From a virus: a DNA stretch of 64,000 nt. The position numbers were made by a program, and so were the translations under genes. The notes beneath the pieces were generated by a model. It ran no database searches and was not told the origin of the DNA. It was given only the letters and a program-made list of their open reading frames with translations. This document shows positions 51,051-59,620 of this stretch, piece by piece (position 1 is the stretch's first letter; each line of letters opens with the position of its first letter). The stretch is from positions 62,001 through 126,000 of the IMG/VR virus record IMGVR_UViG_3300027621_000003; one strand, given 5' to 3'.

Positions 51051-52820
51051 TCAACGCTTATATCCGCCGAACACCCATAAATAGTCTTGATAATCCTTTT
51101 GTGTTGGTTGATTTTGATATGCAATATTTGTTTTATATTGTGTATTTGGCATTGCCGGGTTAAAGTATTGTTCTTTTGGTGGGTCATAAGAAGTAACCTG
51201 CCAAGATTCCAACATTGTTTTTGCCTGTTGTGTGACCTTTGTAAGTTGTGAAAAAGATGAATCAGATACATAAACAGCCATAGCCAAAGACATAATTAAA
51301 TCATCATGTTGTCCTTTCATGTGGTCAGGTCTTCCATTAATATAAACAAATGTATTCATTTCATTCAATAATCTTGATGAATGAACTTTTAATCCGTGTC
51401 TTAATCCTTCCTCAAGAGCAGCAATAATTTGAACTCTTTTATTGTTAAAGTTAATACCAGGAATTTTTTCAGCCGCCTTTGGGTCATATTTCCATTTGTT
51501 ACCAAAATCTACACCATCAACATACAAATCTTTATATCCTAATTCTTGGAGTTTTCTTGCGGTAGCAACTCCCATACCACCCGTGATATCCACAACAATG
51601 AAACAGTTGTACATGTTACCCCATTTGTAAGCAATTTCTGCCAATACATCAGGAGGAAGTTTTCCAATATACTCAGCAACTTGGTCTCTTTCGTCAAAAT
51701 CATAAATTTGGAATGTTGAATAATCTTCAGAGTCCCCACGAGAAACGTCCACACCCATAATGTATCTGTGACCCATTTCAGGTTCTTTCCATATCCAAAG
51801 TCCACCACCCATCATTTTATTGATAGGTTCTTTAATCATATTATCTGTGATATTTTTAATTAAGTTAGAATCAAATACGTTATCACCTGAACCCAAAAAA
51901 TTACATTCCAATTCCTGTGAAACTTTACGCTTATCATACTTAAGTTTTTTAACCATCGCCTCAAACCAAGAGGAACATGGTTTATAACCTAAATCAAAAT
52001 AGGCTTTTAACTCATCATAATTTCTTTCATAAGGGTCACGACCTGAAAAATCAACAACACTATCGGCGGTATATTCTTCACGGTTTAACAGATAATGAAT
52101 AATTTCATTTGTTTTAACCAAATATAAATCTTTTGTATAACGAGGGTCACGATACCAATACATTTCTGTAATTTTGAAATCGTTCATTCCACGATTGGCT
52201 TGTTCGTAGATTTCATAGTAAATTGGGTCATATCCGTTTGGTGTTGATACAACAACAACTTTACCACCCGTAGACAACGAAGCCATACAGGCAGCCCAGA
52301 AATCACCATCCGCCTCAATATACGCAGCTTCATCAAATATCAACATAGTGGGGCTATAACCACGAAGTGCATCTTTTGATGTCGCAACGGCTTTAACTTC
52401 ACAACCGTTTGTTAATTTAAAATGTCTTGCCGCGTTTTTATCTGGTGAAAAACTTACACCAACCCAAGCAGGCCATTGTTCAGTAAATCCACGTATTTTG
52501 TTTGCCATTTCCACGGCAGTGTCCAATTTGTTCGCAATAATCAAAACCTTTTCAGGTCTTTGTTTTGATGCAAATACAAGTCTTTTACTTGCCCAAGCCG
52601 CAGTCACGGTAGATACACCCGCCTGACGGTATTTTAATGCAATGTTTTCGTTATAGGATTCATAATCCTCAACCAAATTAACTTGGTCAGGAAATAACTC
52701 TAATGGGACGTATCTTGACTGAGTATTATCATAAGTCTGAAGATACGTCTTAAGAGCGTATGGTGTATTTTTTATACACCTTGAATATTCTAATAGTAAT
52801 TGTTCTCTGGTTAAACCCAT
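51051..52820 (-). CDS. Large terminase subunit, gp17-like
   Basis: The 589-residue protein has the packaging ATPase and nuclease. YRQAGVSTV (about 63-71) is a deviant Walker A, where the usual lysine before S/T is Val and the Arg of RQ may substitute. MLIFDEAAYIE is Walker B and VVVVSTPNG is motif III. The nuclease has GVDVSRGDSEDYS, VVDITGGMG and HDDLIMSLA, giving the three acidic metal ligands. It cuts concatemeric DNA and pumps it into the prohead. Size agrees with T4 gp17 (610). Confidence 0.95.
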   Translation of the reverse strand: MGLTREQLLLEYSRCIKNTPYALKTYLQTYDNTQSRYVPLELFPDQVNLVEDYESYNENIALKYRQAGVSTVTAAWASKRLVFASKQRPEKVLIIANKLDTAVEMANKIRGFTEQWPAWVGVSFSPDKNAARHFKLTNGCEVKAVATSKDALRGYSPTMLIFDEAAYIEADGDFWAACMASLSTGGKVVVVSTPNGYDPIYYEIYEQANRGMNDFKITEMYWYRDPRYTKDLYLVKTNEIIHYLLNREEYTADSVVDFSGRDPYERNYDELKAYFDLGYKPCSSWFEAMVKKLKYDKRKVSQELECNFLGSGDNVFDSNLIKNITDNMIKEPINKMMGGGLWIWKEPEMGHRYIMGVDVSRGDSEDYSTFQIYDFDERDQVAEYIGKLPPDVLAEIAYKWGNMYNCFIVVDITGGMGVATARKLQELGYKDLYVDGVDFGNKWKYDPKAAEKIPGINFNNKRVQIIAALEEGLRHGLKVHSSRLLNEMNTFVYINGRPDHMKGQHDDLIMSLAMAVYVSDSSFSQLTKVTQQAKTMLESWQVTSYDPPKEQYFNPAMPNTQYKTNIAYQNQPTQKDYQDYLWVFGGYKR

Positions 52821-52832
52821 AAAAGGTTAGTG

Positions 52833-54128
52833 TTAGGACCTGTCAATACCTAAACTACCTAAGAAATCATCTAAATCACTCAAATCATCATCGTCAGGAC
52901 CCATAGTGTCACCATCTTCATCAGTATCATAGTCTTCGTCATCATCACTATGTACTTCATTCAAATGAGCTACAATTTCCTTAACCATTCTGTCCAAGAT
53001 TGATGTTGCTTTTGCATCACCTCTTAAAATCATTTTTGCTAATTTGAAAAACTCATCAGCCGAAAGTGCTGAAAATCTTGCAAAGAGGTAGTTTTGTATG
53101 AATTTTTTATCTTCTTCAAATAATTCTTCAGGATATGCTGCTAAGAATTTTTCCCACAATATTGGACCAATTCTTAAATCCCAAATTTCATTTGATAAGC
53201 TGTCAGTTGATGCCATGACCATTTCGGCTTGTTTTGGGTCATCAGGAAGACCTTGAGTACCCAAGATTTCCATTGTACCTTTAATTAACTCGTGAATTAA
53301 TATAGGAAAAAATACACCTGTCGCTTTAACTGTTGGAGGGTCAGTTTGAATATCTACTTCTTCTTTACCACCAACACCACCTTGACTCATCATCATGTCC
53401 ATCATTTCGTCAGGTAATACCCAATACAATAAATCATTTACAGACATAACAACACCGTACAAATTCAATAAGTCGGGGTCAACTCTATCTAATTCATCTC
53501 TAACTAATTCAAACATGTAATGTCCTTTTTTAGACGAACCTTGAATTAATGCGTTAATAAATCTTCTTTTTGCCTTTTCAATATCAAATCTTTCAAATGC
53601 TGAAATAAAATCTTCAAGGTCTTCTTCTTTTTCTTGGAAATTCTGTTCAACTTCTTCGTCTTCAGGTTCTTCACCTTGTTTTTGAAAACCAGACATATCA
53701 ATTTGACCTGGCATTACAAGTTCAGCAACATAATTAATTTGGTCTGGTCGTACACCCATTTCTTTTCTAACCAAATCAATCGCCAAATTTTCAAGATATT
53801 CTTTATGAGCCATTTGTTTTTGTAACAATTGCATGGCCATAGTCATCATCATTCTTTGTAATTGTTGTAAAGCGTTTCCTCTTGAGATGTCAGCACCAGC
53901 GTTTGGTACATAACGTCTAACTTTAGCAACAACATCTTTAAATCTTTTAGAAGCAACTAATTCTTCAAATGTCTCAGGTAAATTACCCTGTTCAATATTT
54001 GGAAATGCTGGATTTGTAGATAATGGAGTTCCTTTTGAAAGAATTGTTCTTTCAATATCAGGTGACATTCTTTCAGGTCTATCTCCATAATCAATTGGAG
54101 CTTCTCTAACGATTTGTTTCTTTTTCAT
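52833..54128 (-). CDS. Hypothetical protein upstream of terminase (431 aa)
   Basis: No family is recognised. The N-terminus is basic and polar, followed by helices (NALQQLQRMMMTMAMQLLQKQMAHKEYLENLAIDLVRKEMG), an acidic stretch (EPEDEEVEQNFQEKEEDLEDFISAFERFD), and a C-terminal acidic tail (SDDDEDYDTDEDGD). The small terminase gp16 would be expected near here, but length and composition do not match, so a scaffold- or neck-associated role is only a guess. Its start overlaps the next upstream stop by one base. Confidence 0.6.
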   Translation of the reverse strand: MKKKQIVREAPIDYGDRPERMSPDIERTILSKGTPLSTNPAFPNIEQGNLPETFEELVASKRFKDVVAKVRRYVPNAGADISRGNALQQLQRMMMTMAMQLLQKQMAHKEYLENLAIDLVRKEMGVRPDQINYVAELVMPGQIDMSGFQKQGEEPEDEEVEQNFQEKEEDLEDFISAFERFDIEKAKRRFINALIQGSSKKGHYMFELVRDELDRVDPDLLNLYGVVMSVNDLLYWVLPDEMMDMMMSQGGVGGKEEVDIQTDPPTVKATGVFFPILIHELIKGTMEILGTQGLPDDPKQAEMVMASTDSLSNEIWDLRIGPILWEKFLAAYPEELFEEDKKFIQNYLFARFSALSADEFFKLAKMILRGDAKATSILDRMVKEIVAHLNEVHSDDDEDYDTDEDGDTMGPDDDDLSDLDDFLGSLGIDRS

Positions 54129-55105
54129 TATTGGTTTTTAAAGTCAATTTTTAATTGGTCAAATTCTAAATAATCAGGAATCTTAACAGTACCCATTTTT
54201 GGAGCTTCAGTAGACGCCTTTGGTTTTGGTTGATGTTTTGGGTTTTTAAAAGGGTCAGAAGTATTTGGTTTTTCTTTAGTACCAGGTTTTACTCTTGTAG
54301 GTGCTGGTGCTGTTTTTGTACCTTGTTCATCCATTTTTTCCGCTTTTGGTTTTGGTTGATGTTTTGGGTTTTTAAAAGGGTCCATTTTACCAGGTTTTTC
54401 CTTTTCTTTAGTACCAGGTTTTACTCTTGTAGGTGCTGTTTTTGTACTTTGTTCCATTGCTTCTTTTTTAGAAACATATGTGTTTTTATTTGATTTGTCC
54501 ATTTTTGTTTCATCAACAAATCCAATCATACTATTTTTAAATGGACGAGAAATTATTCCTTGTTCACTTAAAGTATTTAATAAATCAATTTTAGAAATTT
54601 TTGGTGATATATGTTTTTCAACCATTCTTAATAAAGAAGACTCAACAATTGGTAAATAAGGATTTTTACCTTCTTTAATATTTCTTTTTACATCCATCAC
54701 ACATCTTTCAAATTTTTTCTTATCTTCTCTACCAACTGATGAGGTACAAATTGCATATGGGTTATATTTTGATTTTTTCTTCGCTTCGCTAATATCTTCT
54801 TCTTTGTCAATACCATCATCGCCTTCATCATCCATACCATCAGGTGCTTGTACTTGATGTGGTTCTTGAGTAGTTTGACCAAGTTTTGAATCACTTTTAT
54901 CAACTTCTACACCTTGCTCATAAACTTCAAAAGGTTTTTTCTCGTTTTTTAATTTATCAATTGTTGCGGTGTCAGTTTTTGGTACCATTGTTATTTCAGA
55001 TACCATCATTTTATGCAATTGATTGATTTGACCTTCATTCATTGTTAATAACAATTTATGGCTCAATCCACGTTCCATTAGTTGTTTAATTTTTTTATTT
55101 TTCAT
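54128..55105 (-). CDS. Hypothetical Lys/Pro-rich protein with internal repeats
   Basis: The ATG at 55105 is preferred over a TTG at 55111. The start (MKNKKIKQLMERGLSHKLLLTMNEGQINQLHKMMVSE) is helical. A central part (NPYAICTSSVGREDKKKFERCVMDVKRN) is a small Cys-containing motif seen in marine phage proteins next to DUF5872-like segments. The C-terminal 110 residues hold two copies of a unit of about 45 residues (TAPTRVKPGTKEK then DPFKNPKHQPKPKA). Function unknown. Confidence 0.55.
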   Translation of the reverse strand: MKNKKIKQLMERGLSHKLLLTMNEGQINQLHKMMVSEITMVPKTDTATIDKLKNEKKPFEVYEQGVEVDKSDSKLGQTTQEPHQVQAPDGMDDEGDDGIDKEEDISEAKKKSKYNPYAICTSSVGREDKKKFERCVMDVKRNIKEGKNPYLPIVESSLLRMVEKHISPKISKIDLLNTLSEQGIISRPFKNSMIGFVDETKMDKSNKNTYVSKKEAMEQSTKTAPTRVKPGTKEKEKPGKMDPFKNPKHQPKPKAEKMDEQGTKTAPAPTRVKPGTKEKPNTSDPFKNPKHQPKPKASTEAPKMGTVKIPDYLEFDQLKIDFKNQ

Positions 55106-55493
55106 ATACAACGTCTTTTTCTAATTCTAAAATAATGTCTCTTTCGTACAATTTATCTTTTACTTTCTGTTCTGAATCTCCGAAACGAAAAACAAGACGG
55201 GTCTCATCTTCACAACTTTCATCTTTTTCCCAGGCTAACGCAATTACATCTTCCATTGCGTCTGTGACTCCCATAAAATCAGAGTCCTGTATAAGTTCAA
55301 GTTGGACCACCGTATTTTTCAGTAGTCCAACTTTCTTTATATGTTTTAATTCAGGTGGTTGTGGGTAACCGTGTGCTGGTCTTGAATCCCAATTTTCACC
55401 CCAAACGTCTAATTCATCACTAAAGATAAACTCATACATGTTATCTCCTCTATAATTTGGACCAAGTCCATTAATATAGATTAAATGACTCAT
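55095..55493 (-). CDS. Conserved T4-type hypothetical protein (132 aa)
   Basis: The protein begins SHLIYINGLGPNYRGDNMYEFIFSDELDVWGENWDSRPAHGYPQPP, an aromatic-rich segment that I recall from uncharacterised proteins of T4-like marine phages. It ends in a helical acidic part with VKDKLYERDIILELEKDVVYE. Function is unknown. It overlaps both neighbours (about 11 bases downstream, four upstream). Confidence 0.6.
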   Translation of the reverse strand: MSHLIYINGLGPNYRGDNMYEFIFSDELDVWGENWDSRPAHGYPQPPELKHIKKVGLLKNTVVQLELIQDSDFMGVTDAMEDVIALAWEKDESCEDETRLVFRFGDSEQKVKDKLYERDIILELEKDVVYEK

Positions 55494-56959
55494 AAAACTT
55501 CACCTTTTGGTGTTACTCTAATTTGTTCTCCGTTGTGTTCAAACACTAAATTACTTTTGTTTGTTTTTCCAACGAATTTAAAATTATTGTTTTCTTGTAA
55601 GATAAATTCAGACGCCAATTCTTGTTCGTAAGTTTCTGACAATTTTTTAACTTTGTCCATTACTTGTGTTTTTTGTTGCTTTGACTCAACAAGTTTTTTA
55701 CTTTTTGTTTTTTGTTCATTTTCATTTACAACAAAATATGATGATAAAACCTTATCAACTTTAGATTCACTAAAAATTTCATCCATAATTTTAGAAACAT
55801 GAGAATTAACTTTGTCTTCTTCAGACATTTCACTTCCCATTCTTTTAACTCTAACTTTCATTGGACCAAATTTTTCTTTGTATGCGTTGAACATTCTTTC
55901 ACCCTCAGGTCCTTTTTGAAACATCGCATTATTACTATGTTTTTTCATCATTGGTTCAAATTCATCAAACTCTTCCTCGTCAAAATCAAAGTCAAAACCA
56001 CCTTTATATGGTCTATCAGTTTCATCATACCATTCATCGTTTTTAAATGAACCATACATACCTTCTCCCATTTCACCATCAATTGGTTCTTCCATGTCCA
56101 TATCCATATCTACGTCCATATCTTCGTCATCACCCATAGAACCCATATCCATATCTGAATCATAATCAGATTCTTGGTCTTCTTCAAATTTTGACATGAT
56201 ATCTTCTTGGTCTTCTTCGTCAAGTTTGCTCAAATCCAATGCTGACAATAATGAATTAATAACATACTTAACATCTTCAGAAGTCATTCCAACAGAATCA
56301 TTCATCATTCTGATTTTTTGACCCAATTTGCCTGTAAGTTTTTGAATAGTTTTAAATGTAATATCTTCTTCCTCACCAGCCATTGGTTCTTCTTCAGAAC
56401 TCATATCCATATCCATATCACCTTCAGGTGTATCTAATTCCATGTCCATATCCATTTCATCACCAGCTGGCATATCCAAAGATGCATCATCTAATGGTGC
56501 ATCCATTGAACCTTCTTCAGGTGCAGGAGCAGGTGGTGGAAGTTCAGCTGCCGGTTCTGGCATTGGTGCCGGTGCTTTAGGAGTTTTTAATGTAAATTTT
56601 TTTTGTTCTGAAATTTGATACATTGAAACCTCTTCTTCGTTTTCAACAAGTCTATTAATTTCACCTGCCATAAGGTTCAATCTTTTTAATGCTTGTGAAT
56701 AAGAACGATAATACGTTCTATTTTTCATTGGCTCAATGTAATCCAAAGATTCATCAATTCTTTTCTTTATGATGTAACCAGTTTTTTCTTTTACAATCTC
56801 ATACTGATGACCATCTGCTAACGTTTTTTCAAACTCCACTCTTGAAGTTTCATTAATGTTAGATGGTGCGGTTTCTTTATATCTAGAAATTTCAAGGATT
56901 CTATTGATTTTATCTTGTCCTTGTAATCTCTCACTTCCGATTGGTTTTAAGTCAGCCAT
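55490..56959 (-). CDS. Acidic low-complexity protein with (DM)n stretches (489 aa)
   Basis: Residues about 120-310 alternate Ala/Pro/Glu with Asp-Met repeats (DMDMELDTPEGDMDMDM and DMDVDMDMDMEEP). The remaining parts are helical and Lys/Glu-rich (for example EDKVNSHVSKIMDEIFSESKVDKVLSSYFVVNENEQ). The last 45 residues (LQENNNFKFVGKTNKSNLVFEHNGEQIRVTPKG) form a small beta unit. The same (DM)n style is found in the scaffold at 45060-46673, so it may be a second prohead core protein or share an acidic partner. Confidence 0.55.
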   Translation of the reverse strand: MADLKPIGSERLQGQDKINRILEISRYKETAPSNINETSRVEFEKTLADGHQYEIVKEKTGYIIKKRIDESLDYIEPMKNRTYYRSYSQALKRLNLMAGEINRLVENEEEVSMYQISEQKKFTLKTPKAPAPMPEPAAELPPPAPAPEEGSMDAPLDDASLDMPAGDEMDMDMELDTPEGDMDMDMSSEEEPMAGEEEDITFKTIQKLTGKLGQKIRMMNDSVGMTSEDVKYVINSLLSALDLSKLDEEDQEDIMSKFEEDQESDYDSDMDMGSMGDDEDMDVDMDMDMEEPIDGEMGEGMYGSFKNDEWYDETDRPYKGGFDFDFDEEEFDEFEPMMKKHSNNAMFQKGPEGERMFNAYKEKFGPMKVRVKRMGSEMSEEDKVNSHVSKIMDEIFSESKVDKVLSSYFVVNENEQKTKSKKLVESKQQKTQVMDKVKKLSETYEQELASEFILQENNNFKFVGKTNKSNLVFEHNGEQIRVTPKGEVL

Positions 56960-56983
56960 TTTTATATTTTTTGTTTTTTATGT

Positions 56984-57949
56984 TTAAGAGTTTAATCCAT
57001 TAAATCCACCAAGAGCAACTGAGTCAACTTGGACTACAGACCTTCCTTGTGCATTTGAATATATTGCGTGTGGCATTGCTTGTGTAGTTGTATCACCTGA
57101 ACATGTAATACAATCTTCATATACTATTGTTCCACTACTTGTATTAGTTGTTCCACCTGTAAGAGCAAATCCACTTAAGGTAGGTGTTGGTGTTAAGGTA
57201 GGTGTTTTAGTTACAGTCGCAGTAACACTTGGTGTAACTGTTTTTGTTGGAGTAACCGTTGGTGTTTTAGTTACAGTTGCGGTAACACTTGGTGTAACTG
57301 TTTTTGTTGGAGTAACCGTTGGTGTTTTAGTTACAGTTGCGGTAACACTTGGTGTAACTGTTTTTGTTGGAGTAACACTTGCGGTAACACTTGGTGTTTG
57401 TGTTTTAGTAACACTTGGTGTTGGTGTATTAGTTGTTGTAACTGTTGGTGTAACCGTTTTAGTTACAGTTGCGGTAACACTTGGTGTCACAGTATTTGTT
57501 GCAGTTACAGAAGGTGTTACGGTTTTAGTTGGTGTAACACTTGGTGTTGTAGTATTAGTTGGTGTAAGTGTTGGTGTCGCAGTTTTTGTTGGAGTTACTG
57601 ATGGTGTTGCAGTTTTTGTAACACTTGGTGTAACTGTATTTGTTGGTGTTACAGTAGGTGTTTTAGTTACAGTAGGTGTTACAGTTGCGGTAACACTTGG
57701 TGTTGGAGTAGGTGTTGAGGCTCCTTGACATGTGGCACAGTCATTATAATTTGTAGATTGAGTAGCAACAGTATCAATACCAACACCTGGTTCAGCGGTA
57801 TCTACAATTTCGTAACAACCACTATCAGTTGAACCTACAAATGTTAAGAAATAATTTCCTCCAACAACTGGAAGCGTACTACTACTAAATTCAACTAAAA
57901 TTGCCGATGGTCCTTCACAGGGTGCTATTAAATATGTTACTAATGCCAT
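56984..57949 (-). CDS. Third Thr-Pro repeat protein (321 aa)
   Basis: The ATG at 57949 (MALVTYLIAPCEG) is preferred over a TTG at 57973. The first 80 residues are a small Cys-containing domain (GGNYFLTFVGSTDSGCYEIVDT ... CATCQGA). Residues about 82-255 are TVTPSVTATVTKTPT repeats, and the last 65 form a second small domain with CITCSGD. The layout, domain-stalk-domain, resembles the fibre at 18027-21971 in miniature. It may be a virion surface fibre and a glycosylation target. A TATTTATA element lies 10 bases before the ATG. Confidence 0.65.
   Translation of the reverse strand: MALVTYLIAPCEGPSAILVEFSSSTLPVVGGNYFLTFVGSTDSGCYEIVDTAEPGVGIDTVATQSTNYNDCATCQGASTPTPTPSVTATVTPTVTKTPTVTPTNTVTPSVTKTATPSVTPTKTATPTLTPTNTTTPSVTPTKTVTPSVTATNTVTPSVTATVTKTVTPTVTTTNTPTPSVTKTQTPSVTASVTPTKTVTPSVTATVTKTPTVTPTKTVTPSVTATVTKTPTVTPTKTVTPSVTATVTKTPTLTPTPTLSGFALTGGTTNTSSGTIVYEDCITCSGDTTTQAMPHAIYSNAQGRSVVQVDSVALGGFNGLNS
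57241..57360 (-). repeat. Two perfect tandem copies of a 60-base unit
   Basis: 57241-57300 and 57301-57360 are identical, with a further diverged copy before them (57201-57240 region) and a partial one after. Each encodes 20 residues of the stalk. Perfect identity at third codon positions points to recent duplication or continuing recombination. Confidence 0.95.
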
Positions 57950-57959
57950 AATTTTACTA

Positions 57960-57967
57960 TATAAATA
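57960..57967 (-). promoter_or_regulatory. Candidate late promoter element (TATTTATA)
   Basis: On the minus strand ATATTTATATAG followed by TAAAATT lies 10 bases before the ATG at 57949. Confidence 0.4.
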
Positions 57968-57991
57968 TAGCAATAATGGTAAATTGTTAAA

Positions 57992-58744
57992 TTATTCTAC
58001 GTCAGTATTTTCAATAGATAAATTTTTATCCATTAATTTGTTTTTAAAGTTGAATAATTTGTCAATATATCCGTTTCTACGAAGAAATTTAAAGACCAAA
58101 TTTTCGTATGAAAACTCACCATCTTTTTCCAAACCTGATGACCTATACTTCTTTAATTTTTCTTTAAAACTGTCAATATGTTTTACAGCTTTTTCATAAT
58201 TCTCACTTTTGGAATCCTCAATTGCATTATCAATTTTTGACATCATTGAATTTGCCTTTGATAATAACATTTCTTTATCAATTTTTACACTTTCTTTTTC
58301 AGGTTTGTGAACCCAAGTATCAAACATAACGGAATAGACACCGGTTGAAAAATGTGATTCATCAATATCTTCAGCATATAATTCCACATCAAAACCTTTT
58401 ACGGTAATATTGTGGGTGGTATTAAATAAAGTTTTTTTAAGTTGGAATAATTCTTTGTAAACTTCAACATCTTCAACATCAAATTGTGAGAAGTCAACAT
58501 AAAGGTGTAAATCAATATCTGAAAACTTGGACCAATTATAATTTGCTAGTGAACCAGTAAATCTAACATCATCAACAAATAAATCATCACCCAAGAAATC
58601 CATGAATTCTCCGGCAATCATTAACAATGCTTTTCTAATTTGTGGTTTTAATTTTGGTTCATCGCTTTCAACATCATCCCATATTTGAGGGTTCAATGTT
58701 TCTTGAGTTCCAAAAGAAGATAATATTTCTGAGTATTTATCCAT
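57992..58744 (-). CDS. Nucleotidyltransferase-fold protein
   Basis: The 250-residue protein has the polymerase-beta-type nucleotidyltransferase signature FTGSLANYNWSKFSDIDLHLYVD (GS with the following DxD), and a third acidic residue in GFDVELYAEDID. Proteins of this kind are frequent in T4-like phages and related to minimal nucleotidyltransferases or RelA-like folds; the substrate is unknown. The C-terminal half is helical and Lys-rich (KAVKHIDSFKEKLKKYRSSGLEKDGEF). Confidence 0.7.
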   Translation of the reverse strand: MDKYSEILSSFGTQETLNPQIWDDVESDEPKLKPQIRKALLMIAGEFMDFLGDDLFVDDVRFTGSLANYNWSKFSDIDLHLYVDFSQFDVEDVEVYKELFQLKKTLFNTTHNITVKGFDVELYAEDIDESHFSTGVYSVMFDTWVHKPEKESVKIDKEMLLSKANSMMSKIDNAIEDSKSENYEKAVKHIDSFKEKLKKYRSSGLEKDGEFSYENLVFKFLRRNGYIDKLFNFKNKLMDKNLSIENTDVE

Positions 58745-58748
58745 CTTA

Positions 58749-58756
58749 TATAAATA
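58749..58756 (-). promoter_or_regulatory. Candidate late promoter element (TATTTATA)
   Basis: On the minus strand GTATTTATATAAG ends directly at the ATG at 58744 (element four bases away); as a promoter it would give a leaderless message. Confidence 0.3.
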
Positions 58757-58769
58757 CTCAAGATTTTAT

Positions 58770-59015
58770 TTAAGGTAATTTTTTGTATTTGTATACTTTT
58801 GAAATTTTGGAATTGAAATATTTTCCTTGTGATTCTGACAATCTGAATTCTGCATATACATTGTGTGGTACATCTTCATATTCATAACGTGTACCATTTT
58901 TAAATTCTGTAATCATTGTTTTGTCTGCGGTATCATATTCAGTTCTAATAATATTAGATGAATTAATTTCATTAAGAATTTTTGTTCCTTTTATATCTTG
59001 TCTTCCTACTGCCAT
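58770..59015 (-). CDS. KTSC-domain protein
   Basis: This 81-residue protein is a KTSC domain: NSSNIIRTEYDTADKTMITEFKNGTRYEYEDVPHNVYAEF and SQGKYFNSKISKVYKY match the family (SS-I-x-x-x-x-YD, F-x-NG, Y-x-Y-x-DVP, S-x-G-x-YFN). KTSC was named after lysyl-tRNA synthetase-associated domains and is found alone in many phages. Its function is unknown. Confidence 0.85.
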   Translation of the reverse strand: MAVGRQDIKGTKILNEINSSNIIRTEYDTADKTMITEFKNGTRYEYEDVPHNVYAEFRLSESQGKYFNSKISKVYKYKKLP

Positions 59016-59020
59016 AATAG

Positions 59021-59028
59021 TATAAATA
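59021..59028 (-). promoter_or_regulatory. Candidate late promoter element (TATTTATA)
   Basis: On the minus strand AATATTTATACTATT stands five bases before the KTSC ATG (59015), directly behind the terminator at 59031-59063. Confidence 0.35.
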
Positions 59029-59030
59029 TT

Positions 59031-59063
59031 AAAAGACCCCTGATTTTAGTCAAGGGTCTTTTT
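59031..59063 (-). terminator. Terminator of the UVR-protein gene
   Basis: Plus-strand AAGACCC (59033-59039) pairs with GGGTCTT (59054-59060) around a 14-base loop. T-runs flank both sides, so it can end transcription of the UVR gene, whose stop codon is two bases away. Confidence 0.75.
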
Positions 59064-59064
59064 G

Positions 59065-59511
59065 TTAGGGTCTCATTTTTCGTAGTTGGTCTCGGACTTC
59101 AATCGCTCTTTCAAAGTCTTGTCTTTCAATACAATCTTTTAACTCATCCTCAATCTTTTTAATTTCTTCTTGGTCTCTTTCAAAAGTTTTGATTTTATCA
59201 CGAAGATAAATTGCCAATTGGAAATCTTCTTTTTCAACTGCTTTGTCAAGTTGTTGTTTTAATGACTCCAAAGAATTTTTATTCTTTTTTGGTGGAACTG
59301 TTGAACTTGATGTTATGATATAGGTAAATTTTCCATCGGGTGTTGTATAGACTTGTTTTTCCCAATCCATACCATCATCATTTCCTGTTTCTGATTTATG
59401 TTCCATAGAAGAACTTTTAAAGTTAGGGTTGTAATCACCGAACATCTCGTTGAGTTCGTCCATCATTTGTTTTAGTGATTTTCTGCTGTTGTTTCCAAAT
59501 AAGTCAAACAT
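59065..59511 (-). CDS. UVR-motif protein, McsA-like candidate Clp adaptor
   Basis: The second half of this 148-residue protein contains two UVR motifs: LKQQLDKAVEKEDFQLAIYLRDKIKTFE and IEDELKDCIERQDFERAIEVRDQLRKM. UVR motifs occur in UvrB/UvrC, in ClpC and in its modulator McsA, and mediate binding between such proteins. The N-terminal half (FDLFGNNSRKSLKQMMDELNEMFGDYNP and KQVYTTPDGKFTYIITSSSTVPPKK) has no zinc-finger cysteines, unlike McsA. It is divergent from the ClpC-like gene with a shared 156-base control region, which suggests an adaptor or regulator of that unfoldase. Confidence 0.8.
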   Translation of the reverse strand: MFDLFGNNSRKSLKQMMDELNEMFGDYNPNFKSSSMEHKSETGNDDGMDWEKQVYTTPDGKFTYIITSSSTVPPKKNKNSLESLKQQLDKAVEKEDFQLAIYLRDKIKTFERDQEEIKKIEDELKDCIERQDFERAIEVRDQLRKMRP

Positions 59512-59581
59512 ATTTTTTTTATTTTAATTTTTTTATGTATCTTTGTGAAACATAAATACAAAATTATGCCAAATCAACAGT

Positions 59582-59618
59582 ACTGACATTTTGTCATACC
59601 ATACTGACATATAGTCAT
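59582..59618. promoter_or_regulatory. Paired palindromic operator between uvr-type and clpC-like genes
   Basis: TGACATTTTGTCA at 59584-59596 (perfect five-base arms) and TGACATATAGTCA at 59605-59617 (four-base arms) lie in a TACTGACATnnnGTCAT context. Their centres are 21 bases apart, two helical turns, just before the -33 element of the clpC-like promoter. This is the arrangement of a cooperative dimer-binding site. The regulator is not known. Confidence 0.7.
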
Positions 59619-59620
59619 TA

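Noticed and set aside
57398-57601. Plus-strand Cys/Trp-rich frame
   Set aside because: Antisense of the Thr-Pro repeats, same reason.
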